From the NCBI RefSeq assembly GCF_038502225.1, contig NW_027196472.1:1-64000 (forward strand): a stretch of 64,000 nucleotides of DNA, written 5' to 3'. The DNA is from Cherax quadricarinatus. Its lineage: Eukaryota; Arthropoda; Malacostraca; Decapoda; Parastacidae. A program made the position numbers and the translations under genes. Shown here in pieces: positions 40,901-52,656 of the stretch. The notes beneath the pieces were generated by a model. That model ran no database searches and had not been told where the DNA came from. It saw nothing but the letters and a program-made list of their open reading frames with translations. The first letter of the stretch is position 1, and each line of letters begins with the position of its first letter.

Positions 40901-43900
40901 GGGCAAGTACTGACTGATGTTGTAGTGGGCAAGTACTGAGTGATGTTGTAGTGGGCAAGTACTGACTGATGTTGTAGTTGGCAAGTACTGACTGATGTTG
41001 TAGTTGGCAAGTACTGACTGATGTTGTAGTGGGCAAGTACTGAGTGATGTTGTAGTTGGCAAGTACTGACTGATGTTGTAGTGGGCAAGTACTGACTGAT
41101 GTTGTAGTTGGCAAGTACTGACTGATGTTGTAGTGGGCAAGTACTGACTGATGTTGTAGTGGGCAAGTACTGACTGATGTTGTAGTTGGCAAGTACTGAG
41201 TGATGTTGTAGTGGGCAAGTACTGACTGATGTTGTAGTGGGCAAGTACTGAGTGATGTTGTAGTGGGCAAGTACTGACTGATGTTGTAGTGGGCAAGTAC
41301 TGAGTAATGTTGTAGTGGGCAAGTACTGACTGATGTTGTAGTGGGCAAGTACTGAGTGATGTTGTAGTGGGCAAGTACTGACTGATGTTGTAGTTGGCAA
41401 GTACTGACTGATGTTGTAGTTGGCAAGTACTGACTGATGTTGTAGTTGGCAAGTACTGAGTGATGTTGTAGTGGGCAAGTACTGACTGATGTTGTAGTGG
41501 GCAAGTACTGAGTGATGTTGTAGTGGGCAAGTACTGACTGATGTTGTAGTGGGCAAGTACTGACTGATGTTGTAGTGGGCAAGTACTGACTGATGTTGTA
41601 GTGGGCAAGTACTGACTGATGTTGTAGTGGGCAAGTACTGACTGATGTTGTAGTGGGCAAGTACTGACTGATGTTGTAGTGGGCAAGTACTGAGTGATGT
41701 TGTAGTGGGCAAGTACTGAGTGATGTTGTAGTGGGCAAGTACTGACTGATGTTGTAGAGGGCAAGTACTGACTGATGTTGTAGTACTGAGTAATGTTGTA
41801 GTGGGCAAGTACTGACTGATGTTGTAGTGGGCAAGTACTGAGTGATGTTGTAGTGGGCAAGTACTGACTGATGTTGTAGTGGGCAAGTACTGAGTGATGT
41901 TGTAGTGGGCAAGTACTGACTGATGTTGTAGTGGGCAAGTACTGAGTGATGTTGTAGTGGGCAAGTACTGACTGATGTTGTAGTGGGCAAGTACTGACTG
42001 ATGTTGTAGTGGGCAAGTACTGACTGATGTTGTAGTGGGCAAGTACTGAGTGATGTTGTAGTGGGCAAGTACTGAGTAATGTTGTAGTGGGCAAGTACTG
42101 ACTGATGTTGTAGTGGGCAAGTACTGAGTGATGTTGTAGTGGGCAAGTACTGACTGATGTTGTAGTGGGCAAGTACTGAGTGATGTTGTAGTGGGCAAGT
42201 ACTGACTGATGTTGTAGTGGGCAAGTACTGAGTAATGTTGTAGTGGGCAAGTACTGACTGATGTTGTAGTGGGCAAGTACTGAGTAATGTTGTAGTGGGC
42301 AAGTACTGACTGATGTTGTAGTGGGCAAGTACTGAGTGATGTTGTAGTGGGCAAGTACTGACTGATGTTGTAGTGGGCAAGTACTGAGTGATGTTGTAGT
42401 GGGCAAGTACTGACTGATGTTGTAGTGGGCAAGTACTGACTGATGTTGTAGTGGGCAAGTACTGAGTGATGTTGTAGTGGGCAAGTACTGACTGATGTTG
42501 TAGTGGGCAAGTACTGAGTGATGTTGTAGTGGGCAAGTACTGACTGATGTTGTAGTGGGCAAGTACTGAGTGATGTTGTAGTGGGCAAGTACTGACTGAT
42601 GTTGTAGTGGGCAAGTACTGACTGATGTTGTAGTGGGCAAGTACTGAGTAATGTTGTAGTGGGCAAGTACGTACTGACTGATGTTGTAGTTGGCAAGTAC
42701 TGAGTGATGTTGTAGTGGGCAAGTACTGACTGATGTTGTAGTGGGCAAGTACTGAGTGATGTTGTAGTGGGCAAGTACTGACTGATGTTGTAGTGGGCAA
42801 GTACTGAGTGATGTTGTAGTGGGCAAGGACTGAGTAATGTTTGACTGATGTTGTAGTGGGCAAGTACTGAGTGATGTTGTAGTGGGCAAGTACTGACTGA
42901 TGTTGTAGTGGGCAAGTACTGAGTGATGTTGTAGTGGGCAAGTACTGACTGATGTTGTAGTGGGCAAGTACTGACTGATGTTGTAGTGGGCAAGTACTGA
43001 GTGATGTTGTAGTGGGCAAGTACTGACTGATGTTGTAGTGGGCAAGTACTGAGTGATGTTGTAGTGGGCAAGTACTGACTGATGTTGTAGTGGGCAAGTA
43101 CTGTAGTGTGGGCAAGTACTGAGTGATGTTGTAGTGGGCAAGTACTGACTGATGTTGTAGTGGGCAAGTACTGAGTGATGTTGTAGTGGGCAAGTACTGA
43201 GTGATGTTGTAGTGGGCAAGTACTGGGCAAGTACTGAGTGATGTTGTAGTGGGCAAGTACTGACTGATGTTGTAGTGGGCAAGTACTGAGTGATGTTGTA
43301 GTGGGCAAGTACTGACTGATGTTGTAGTGGGCAAGTACTGAGTGATGTTGTAGTGGGCAAGTACTGACTGATGTTGTAGTGGGCAAGTACTGAGTGATGT
43401 TGTAGTGGGCAAGTACTGACTGATGTTGTAGTGGGCAAGTACTGACTGATGTTGTAGTGGGCAAGTACTGACTGATGTTGTAGTGGGCAAGTACTGACTG
43501 ATGTTGTAGTGGGCAAGTACTGAGTAATGTTGTAGTGGGCAAGTACTGACTGATGTTGTAGTGGGCAAGTACTGAGTGATGTTGTAGTGGGCAAGTACTG
43601 ACTGATGTTGTAGTGGGCAAGTACTGGGCAAGTACTGACTGATGTTGTAGTGGGCAAGTAGTGGGCAAGTACTGACTGATGTTGTAGTGGGCAAGTACTG
43701 ACTGATGTTGTAGTGGGCAAGTACTGAGTGATGTTGTAGTGGGCAAGTACTGACTGATGTTGTAGTGGGCAAGTACTGACTGATGTTGTAGTGGGCAAGT
43801 ACTGACTGATGTTGTAGTGGGCAAGTACTGACTGATGTTGTAGTGGGCAAGTACTGAGTGATGTTGTAGTGGGCAAGTACTGACTGATGTTGTAGTGGGC

Positions 43901-46900
43901 AAGTACTGAGTGATGTTGTAGTGGGCAAGTACTGACTGATGTTGTAGTGGGCAAGTACTGAGTGATGTTGTAGTGGGCAAGTACTGACTGATGTTGTAGT
44001 GGGCAAGTACTGAGTGATGTTGTAGTGGGCAAGTACTGACTGATGTTGTAGTGGGCAAGTACTGACTGATGTTGTAGTGGGCAAGTACTGACTGATGTTG
44101 TAGTGGGCAAGTACTGAGTGATGTTGTAGTGGGCAAGTACTGACTGATGTTGTAGTGGGCAAGTACTGACTGATGTTGTAGTGGGCAAGTACTGACTGAT
44201 GTTGTAGTTGGCAAGTACTGACTGATGTTGTAGTGGGCAAGTACTGAGTGATGTTGTAGTTGGCAAGTACTGACTGATGTTGTAGTGGGCAAGTACTGAC
44301 TGATGTTGTAGTTGGCAAGTACTGACTGATGTTGTAGTGGGCAAGTACTGACTGATGTTGTAGTTGGCAAGTACTGAGTGATGTTGTAGTGGGCAAGTAC
44401 TGACTGATGTTGTAGTGGGCAAGTACTGACTGATGTTGTAGTGGGCAAGTACTGACTGATGTTGTAGTGGGCAAGTACTGAGTGATGTTGTAGTGGGCAA
44501 GTACTGACTGATGTTGTAGTGGGCAAGTACTGAGTGATGTTGTAGTGGGCAAGTACTGACTGATGTTGTAGTGGGCAAGTACTGAGTAATGTTGTAGTGG
44601 GCAAGTACTGACTGATGTTGTAGTGGGCAAGTACTGAGTGATGTTGTAGTGGGCAAGTACTGACTGATGTTGTAGTTGGCAAGTACTGACTGATGTTGTA
44701 GTTGGCAAGTACTGACTGATGTTGTAGTTGGCAAGTACTGACTGATGTTGTAGTTGGCAAGTACTGACTGATGTTGTAGTGGGCAAGTACTGACTGATGT
44801 TGTAGTGGGCAAGTACTGAGTGATGTTGTAGTGGGCAAGTACTGACTGATGTTGTAGTGGGCAAGTACTGAGTGATGTTGTAGTGGGCAAGTACTGACTG
44901 ATGTTGTAGTGGGCAAGTACTGAGTAATGTTGTAGTGGGCAAGTACTGACTGATGTTGTAGTGGGCAAGTACTGAGTGATGTTGTAGTGGGCAAGTACTG
45001 ACTGATGTTGTAGTGGGCAAGTACTGAGTAATGTTGTAGTGGGCAAGTACTGACTGATGTTGTAGTGGGCAAGTACTGACTGATGTTGTAGTGGGCAAGT
45101 ACTGACTGATGTTGTAGTGGGCAAGTACTGAGTGATGTTGTAGTGGGCAAGTACTGACTGATGTTGTAGTGGGCAAGTACTGACTGATGTTGTAGTGGGC
45201 AAGTACTGAGTGATGTTGTAGTGGGCAAGTACTGACTGATGTTGTAGTGGGCAAGTACTGAGTGATGTTGTAGTGGGCAAGTACTGACTGATGTTGTAGT
45301 GGGCAAGTACTGAGTGATGTTGTAGTGGGCAAGTACTGACTGATGTTGTAGTGGGCAAGTACTGAGTAATGTTGTAGTGGGCAAGTACTGACTGATGTTG
45401 TAGTGGGCAAGTACTGAGTGATGTTGTAGTGGGCAAGTACTGACTGATGTTGTAGTTGGCAAGTACTGACTGATGTTGTAGTTGGCAAGTACTGACTGAT
45501 GTTGTAGTGGGCAAGTACTGAGTGATGTTGTAGTGGGCAAGTACTGACTGATGTTGTAGTGGGCAAGTACTGACTGATGTTGTAGTGGGCAAGTACTGAC
45601 TGATGTTGTAGTGGGCAAGTACTGAGTGATGTTGTAGTGGGCAAGTACTGACTGATGTTGTAGTGGGCAAGTACTGACTGATGTTGTAGTGGGCAAGTAC
45701 TGACTGATGTTGTAGTGGGCAAGTACTGAGTAATGTTGTAGTGGGCAAGTACTGACTGATGTTGTAGTGGGCAAGTACTGAGTATGTTGTAGTGGGCAAG
45801 TACTGACTGATGTTGTAGTGGGCAAGTACTGACTGATGTTGTAGTGGGCAAGTACTGAGTGATGTTGTAGTGGGCAAGTACTGACTGATGTTGTAGTTGG
45901 CAAGTACTGACTGATGTTGTAGTTGGCAAGTACTGACTGATGTTGTAGTTGGCAAGTACTGACTGATGTTGTAGTGGGCAAGTACTGAGTGATGTTGTAG
46001 TTGGCAAGTACTGACTGATGTTGTAGTGGGCAAGTACTGACTGATGTTGTAGTGGGCAAGTACTGAGTAATGTTGTAGTGGGCAAGTACTGAGTGATGTT
46101 GTAGTGGGCAAGTACTGAGTGATGTTGTAGTGGGCAAGTACTGACTGATGTTGTAGTGGGCAAGTACTGACTGATGTTGTAGTGGGCAAGTACTGACTGA
46201 TGTTGTAGTGGGCAAGTACTGACTGATGTTGTAGTGGGCAAGTACTGAGTGATGTTGTAGTGGGCAAGTACTGACTGATGTTGTAGTGGGCAAGTACTGA
46301 GTAATGTTGTAGTGGGCAAGTACTGACTGATGTTGTAGTGGGCAAGTACTGACTGATGTTGTAGTGGGCAAGTACTGACTGATGTTGTAGTGGGCAAGTA
46401 CTGACTGATGTTGTAGTGGGCAAGTACTGACTGATGTTGTAGTGGGCAAGTACTGACTGATGTTGTAGTGGGCAAGTACTGACTGATGTTGTAGTGGGCA
46501 AGTACTGACTGATGTTGTAGTGGGCAAGTACTGACTGATGTTGTAGTGGGCAAGTACTGACTGATGTTGTAGTGGGCAAGTACTGACTGATGTTGTAGTG
46601 GGCAAGTACTGACTGATGTTGTAGTGGGCAAGTACTGACTGATGTTGTAGTGGGCAAGTACTGACTGATGTTGTAGTGGGCAAGTACTGACTGATGTTGT
46701 AGTGGGCAAGTACTGAGTGATGTTGTAGTGGGCAAGTACTGACTGATGTTGTAGTGGGCAAGTACTGAGTAATGTTGTAGTGGGCAAGTACTGACTGATG
46801 TTGTAGTGGGCAAGTACTGACTGATGTTGTAGTGGGCAAGTACTGACTGATGTTGTAGTGGGCAAGTACTGACTGATGTTGTAGTGGGCAAGTACTGACT

Positions 46901-49900
46901 GATGTTGTAGTGGGCAAGTACTGAGTAATGTTGTAGTGGGCAAGTACTGACTGATGTTGTAGTGGGCAAGTACTGGGTGATGTTGTAGTGGGCAAGTACT
47001 GACTGATGTTGTAGTGGGCAAGTACTGAGTGATGTTGTAGTGGGCAAGTACTGACTGATGTTGTAGTGGGCAAGTACTGACTGATGTTGTAGTGGGCAAG
47101 TACTGAGTGATGTTGTAGTGGGCAAGTACTGACTGATGTTGTAGTGGGCAAGTACTGACTGATGTTGTAGTGGGCAAGTACTGACTGATGTTGTAGTGGG
47201 CAAGTACTGACTGATGTTGTAGTGGGCAAGTACTGACTGATGTTGTAGTGGGCAAGTACTGACTGATGTTGTAGTGGGCAAGTACTGACTGATGTTGTAG
47301 TGGGCAAGTACTGACTGATGTGTTAGTTCGAAAGTACTGACTGATGTTGTAGTGGGCAAGTACTGAGTGATGTTGTAGTGGGCAAGTACTGACTGATGTT
47401 GTAGTGGGCAAGTACTGACTGATGTTGTAGTGGGCAAGTACTGACTGATGTTGTAGTGGGCAAGTACTGACTGATGTTGTAGTGGGCAAGTACTGACTGA
47501 TGTTGTAGTGGGCAAGTACTGACTGATGTTGTAGTGGGCAAGTACTGACTGATGTTGTAGTGGGCAAGTACTGACTGATGTTGTAGTGGGCAAGTACTGA
47601 CTGATGTTGTAGTGGGCAAGTACTGAGTAATGTTGTAGTGGGCAAGTACTGACTGATGTTGTAGTGGGCAAGTACTGAGTGATGTTGTAGTGGGCAAGTA
47701 CTGAGTGATGTTGTAGTGGGCAAGTACTGAGTAATGTTGTAGTGGGCAAGTACTGACTGATGTTGTAGTGGGCAAGTACTGAGTGATGTTGTAGTGGGCA
47801 AGTACTGAGTGATGTTGTAGTGGGCAAGTACTGAGTGATGTTGTAGTGGGCAAGTACTGACTGATGTTGTAGTGGGCAAGTACTGAGTAATGTTGTAGTG
47901 GGCAAGTACTGACTGATGTTGTAGTGGGCAAGTACTGACTGATGTTGTAGTGGGCAAGTACTGAGTGATGTTGTAGTGGGCAAGTACTGAGTGATGTTGT
48001 AGTGGGCAAGTACTGACTGATGTTGTAGTGGGCAAGTACTGACTGATGTTGTAGTGGGCAAGTACTGTATGTTGTAGTGGGCAAGTACTGACTGATGTTG
48101 TAGTGGGCAAGTACTGACTGATGTTGTAGTGGGCAAGTACTGACTGATGTTGTAGTGGGCAAGTACTGACTGATGTTGTAGTGGGCAAGTACTGACTGAT
48201 GTTGTAGTGGGCAAGTACTGAGTAATGTTGTAGTGGGCAAGTACTGACTGATGTTGTAGTGGGCAAGTACTGAGTAATGTTGTAGTGGGCAAGTACTGAC
48301 TGATGTTGTAGTGGGCAAGTACTGAGTAATGTTGTAGTGGGCAAGTACTGACTGTTGTTGTAGTATGCAAGTACTGAGTAATGTTGTAGTGGGCAAGTAC
48401 TGAGTAATGTTGTAGTGGGCAAGTAATGACTGATGTTGTAGTGGGCAAGTACTGACTGATGTTGTAGTGGGCAAGTACTGAGTAATGTTGTAGTGGGCAA
48501 GTACTGAGTAATGTTGTAGTGGGCAAGTACTGACTGATGTTGTAGTGGGCAAGTACTGAGTGATGTTGTAGTGGGCAAGTACTGACTGATGTTGTAGTGG
48601 GCAAGTACTGAGTGATGTTGTAGTGGGCAAGTACTGACTGATGTTGTAGTGGGCAAGTACTGAGTGATGTTGTAGTGGGCAAGTGTAGTGGGCAAGTACT
48701 GACTGATGTTGTAGTGGGCAAGTACTGACTGATGTTGTAGTGGGCAAGTACTGAGTGATGTTGTAGTGGGCAAGTACTGACTGATGTTGTAGTGGGCAAG
48801 TACTGAGTAATGTTGTAGTGGGCAAGTACTGACTGATGTTGTAGTGGGCAAGTACTGACTGATGTTGTAGTGGGCAAGTACTGACTGATGTTGTAGTGGG
48901 CAAGTACTGACTGATGTTGTAGTGGGCAAGTACTGACTGATGTTGTAGTGGGCAAGTACTGAGTGATGTTGTAGTGGGCAAGTACTGACTGATGTTGTAG
49001 TGGGCAAGTACTGAGTGATGTTGTAGTGGGCAAGTACTGACTGATGTTGTAGTGGGCAAGTACTGAGTGATGTTGTAGTGGGCAAGTACTGACTGATGTT
49101 GTAGTGGGCAAGTACTGACTGATGTTGTAGTGGGCAAGTACTGACTGATGTTGTAGTGGGCAAGTACTGACTGATGTTGTAGTGGGCAAGTACTGACTGA
49201 TGTTGTAGTGGGCAAGTACTGACTGATGTTGTAGTGGGCAAGTACTGAGTGATGTTGTAGTGGGCAAGTACTGAGTAATGTTGTAGTGGGCAAGTACTGA
49301 CTGATGTTGTAGTGGGCAAGTACTGACTGATGTTGTAGTGGGCAAGTACTGACTGATGTTGTAGTGGGCAAGTACTGACTGATGTTGTAGTGGGCAAGTA
49401 CTGACTGATGTTGTAGTGGGCAAGTACTGAGTGATGTTGTAGTGGGCAAGTACTGACTGATGTTGTAGTGGGCAAGTACTGAGTAATGTTGTAGTGGGCA
49501 AGTACTGACTGATGTTGTAGTGGGCAAGTACTGAGTGATGTTGTAGTGGGCAAGTACTGACTGATGTTGTAGTGGGCAAGTACTGAGTAATGTTGTAGTG
49601 GGCAAGTACTGACTGATGTTGTAGTGGGCAAGTACTGACTGATGTTGTAGTGGGCAAGTACTGACTGATGTTGTAGTGGGCAAGTACTGACTGATGTTGT
49701 AGTGGGCAAGTACTGACTGATGTTGTAGTGGGCAAGTACTGACTGATGTTGTAGTGAGCAAGTACTGAGTAATGTTGTAGTGGGCAAGTACTGACTGATG
49801 TTGTAGTGGGCAAGTACTGAGTAATGTTGTAGTGGGCAAGTACTGAGTAATGTTGTAGTGGGCAAGTACTGAGTAATGTTGTAGTGGGCAAGTACTGACT

Positions 49901-50117
49901 GATGTTGTAGTGGGCAAGTACTGACTGATGTTGTAGTGGGCAAGTACTGACTGATGTTGTAGTGGGCAAGTACTGAGTAATGTTGTAGTGGGCAAGTACT
50001 GACTGATGTTGTAGTGGGCAAGTACTGACTGATGTTGTAGTGGGCAAGTACTGACTGATGTTGTAGTGGGCAAGTACTGACTGATGTTGTAGTGGGCAAG
50101 TACTGACTGATGTTGTT
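25998..50117. repeat. 26-bp satellite, about 927 copies over 24.1 kb
   Basis: Each unit is the 20-bp core GTTGTAGTGGGCAAGTACTG plus six bases that exist in three main versions: AGTGAT (A), ACTGAT (C) and AGTAAT (T). A fourth change, GTTGG for GTGGG, appears only right of 34.4 kb. Version usage is zonal: mostly A at 26.0-26.9 kb, C and T mixed at 27-32.7 kb, C/A alternation (52-bp dimers) further right. From 26001 to 34086 phase is perfect (311 units with no net indel). After that, partial units occur every few hundred to few thousand bp. The minus strand has no stop in the unit, so even indels only change register and a frame of 8064 codons (50099-25905) stays open; its 26-residue repeat (starting TTTSVSTCPLQHQSVLAHYN) is not evidence of a protein. 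Confidence 0.97.
28178..30673. repeat. Two exact tandem copies of a 48-unit (1248-bp) higher-order repeat
   Basis: I scored the A/C/T version of successive monomers. The order from 28178 to 29425 is reproduced at 29426-30673, with every compared position matching (for example T at 28620/29868, T at 28802/30050, A at 28984/30232, A at 29218/30466). Matching stops one monomer outside on both sides (28152 T versus 29400 C; 29426 C versus 30674 A). The first 416 bp of each copy consist of a CCTT four-monomer (104-bp) repeat. Confidence 0.85.
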
Positions 50118-50366
<249 letters not shown>

Positions 50367-50447
50367 TGCTCTCTCTCCCTCTCTCCCTGGTTCAATATTA
50401 GTATCTCCGCATAATTTTTGACGTAAAGCCAATGAGAGTTATGAAGA

Positions 50448-50450
<3 letters not shown>

Positions 50451-50482
<32 letters not shown>
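50451..50482. repeat. (AG)n microsatellite, left of the LINE
   Basis: About 16 AG units ending exactly where the LINE reading frame begins (SDYLHGRS). A longer (AG)n tract sits at the other end of the same element. Confidence 0.95.
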
Positions 50483-50489
<7 letters not shown>

Positions 50490-50723
50490 TACCTTCATGG
50501 TAGATCTCTAAGTGTAGTTCTCAATGGAACGGAATCAGCAAGACATCCTATTGGGGCAAGTGTTCCACAAGGAAGCGTGCTGGGTCCTCTGTTATGGAAT
50601 GTCTACTTCAACGACCTTCTTCATCTCATCCCAGAATCACATGCATATGCAGACGACTGTACACTGACATTCACTTATCCAAGAGAGGAAATGTAATAAA
50701 GTTGGTAGAATTACCGACAATAT

Positions 50724-50810
50724 GTAAAGTAAAAGGACACAAGTGCAACTAATGTGACATTTTATTGTGGCAACGTTTCGCTCTCCAGGAGCTTTATCAA
50801 GCCATTACAA
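50724..50810 (-). repeat. Left inverted terminal repeat of the PLE
   Basis: 87 bp, the reverse complement of 51689-51775 with a single difference (G versus A in the CCAGGAGCTTT segment). It lies 30 bp inside the left insertion boundary; the 30 bp between (50694-50723) has no counterpart on the right. Confidence 0.9.
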
Positions 50811-51355
50811 TCAAAGACTGCAAGAAAAGAGCTCTTCAGATCATAAATTCTCCTCGCACCAACACCACTCCCAACAAAGTTATAATTCTTCCCAACAGTC
50901 AGGTTGCACTGAACGTCTCAAAAGTACTTTCACAAGCTAACACCAGAGTCGCCATCGCTTCTAGCACTTCAATAAAGGATATAACCAGGACAAAACCCAA
51001 GCACCACGAACCAGTCAATGCAGGAGTTTACACTATACCCTGTGGAGGCTGTGACAAGATTTACGTAGGTGAAACAGCCAGAAACCTCGACACCCGCCTC
51101 AATGAACACATTTACGCATGTAGGAACGATAACTTGAACAACGCCTGTGTACAACACCGAAATTCCACCAATCATCTCATGAAATTCAGAGACGCCCAAT
51201 TAGTGATCAAAGAAACTAATTTCCGCAGACGCAAGTGCCTCGAATCAGCACTGATCGCTGTTTCTAATACAATTAAACAAAACAACGGCAGCTTCAACAT
51301 CTCCGAAGTCTTAGCAAGAATCCTCCTGAAAACAGTAAACCCTGCCATCACATAG
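50811..51355 (+). pseudogene. PLE GIY-YIG endonuclease domain (C-terminal remnant)
   Basis: Would nick target DNA for PLE retrotransposition. The open frame formally starts at an ATG at 50765, but that lies in the inverted terminal sequence, so the true coding part starts after about 50810. Numbered from that ATG (196 residues), a linker of about 70 residues is followed by the GIY-YIG core: VYTIPC at 88-93, IYVGET at 99-104, with C93 and C96 spaced as in PLE zinc-finger-like insertions, Arg at 106 and 111 in ARNLDTRLNEH, His at 115, 131 and 137, and Glu at 160 in CLESAL. The stop is TAG at 51353-51355. The RT domain that must precede it is absent, so the copy is 5'-truncated and cannot move on its own; the endonuclease domain looks intact. 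Confidence 0.87.
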
Positions 51356-51528
51356 TCTCTCCTGTTATACTACACAAAGCACATTACAGAGAGTGAACAC
51401 TGAAACAAGCTGCCTCATTCCACTCTATATTTGTCCAACCTATTTTTATGTTACCCAAGTAATAGCTTTTATATCCTTTTACTCATGTACGAATTAATTG
51501 CTCTACCATATTGTATTACTTTTGTCAC

Positions 51529-51531
51529 TAT

Positions 51532-51606
<75 letters not shown>

Positions 51607-51608
51607 CA
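51529..51608. repeat. (ACT)n microsatellite inside the PLE
   Basis: About 25 ACT triplets in the 3' UTR of the PLE, with one ACC near the right end. Confidence 0.96.
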
Positions 51609-51688
51609 CTAGTGAACATCGAAATGGTACCTCACTAGTATTGCACCTCACTCTGAGCCTTTATATACCCTCTGTGTCCATGTATTGT

Positions 51689-51775
51689 TTGTAATGGCTT
51701 GATAAAGTTCCTGGAGAGCGAAACGTTGCCACAATAAAATGTCACATTAGTTGCACTTGTGTCCTTTTACTTTAC
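51689..51775 (+). repeat. Right terminal repeat of the PLE, with hammerhead-like core
   Basis: Sense-orientation copy, ending at the target-site duplication. It contains CTTGATAAAG, then a short self-pairing segment, then GCGAAACG. That order resembles the CUGAUGA...GAAA core of the hammerhead ribozymes known from PLE terminal repeats, but two core positions differ (see findings). An AATAAA lies just downstream at 51733-51738. Confidence 0.75.
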
Positions 51776-52656
51776 AAGAGAAGAAATGCCAGCTGCTCTA
51801 AGCTACATCAATCACCAGCTAAGAACTATATCAGCTTGGGGAAATAGATGGCAAGTAACATTTGCATTTGATAAAACGCAAATGATGATCGTCTCTAGGC
51901 ACCATGATGGTAATGCTGGTGCAGTAGTAAGGATGAATGGGAGGATGTTGGCACCTGGAGAAGAAGTTGATATCCTTGGGGTGAAATTTGACTCCAAACT
52001 AACCATGAAGAACCATGTTGTAAATCTTGCAAACAAGGCAGCCAGGAAGCTTACAGCACTTCGCCGTATCTCGCATCTGCTTGACAGTAGGGGTTGCAAG
52101 ATCCTGTACGAGGCACAAGTACGCTCACACCTTGAATATGCTCCACTTTCTTGGTTTGCCTGCCCCCCCCTCTCATCTGCGACTGCTTGACAGAGTAGAG
52201 AACAGAGCAAGACGTCTCATCTCTCGCCTGGACCCATCCTGGATAGATCTGTCATTTCAGCAGAGCCTTCAACATAGGAGGGATGTGGGTGGCCTTACTG
52301 TTATGTACAAGACCAATATTGTCAAAATACCACACTTAGATCCACTTCGAGGACAGCGTGAAACAAGCTTTTATGCCACAAGACGGGCAGCCAGCAGCAA
52401 CTTCACTCTGGCTGTACCCTTCTCCAGAACATCACTCCATCTGAGATCATACATACCCAGGATGACTCGAGTATGGAACACATTCGTACAGCATAATGAT
52501 GTCAACGAGATAAAGTCAGTTGATCAAATGAAAATGCTGGCCCACAGATGGCCCTCAGCTGGCCCACAGATGGCTCCAACTTCATCCTGTTCCCTACTTG
52601 TATGTCTCATAACAATAAAAATGCTTTCAAATGAGCTGATGTAGGTAACAGCTCTT

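Larger units (their letters stand above)
50694..51775 (+). mobile_element. Penelope-like element (PLE) fragment with inverted ends
   Basis: A 1082-bp insertion in the LINE RT frame. It is bounded by AAGAGAGGAAATG (50681-50693) and AAGAGAAGAAATG (51776-51788), a 13-bp duplication of LINE sequence with one mismatch, as expected for a target-site duplication. It carries a C-terminal GIY-YIG endonuclease frame but no RT. Near its ends, 50724-50810 and 51689-51775 are inverted copies of each other. Known: Penelope elements have RT plus GIY-YIG endonuclease and terminal repeats that may be direct or inverted, often 5'-truncated. An (ACT)n tract lies in its 3' UTR. Confidence 0.88.

Noticed and set aside
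25905..50099. A minus-strand open frame of 8064 codons, plus several other frames of 900-4700 codons
   Set aside because: The 26-bp unit lacks stops on the minus strand and is not a multiple of 3, so every frame reads the same 26-residue cycle and stays open through indels. No codon-position bias, splice context or non-repeat domain.
25998..50117. G-quadruplex potential of the 26-bp satellite
   Set aside because: Only one GGG run per 26 bp; the spacing is too wide for ordinary quadruplexes.
50765..50810. Start codon of the PLE endonuclease frame at 50765
   Set aside because: The ATG and the first 15 codons lie in the inverted terminal repeat, so they are not native coding sequence.
51759..51788. 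Start codon of the second LINE half at 51759
   Set aside because: It lies in the PLE end. The LINE frame truly resumes at 51789, after the target-site duplication.
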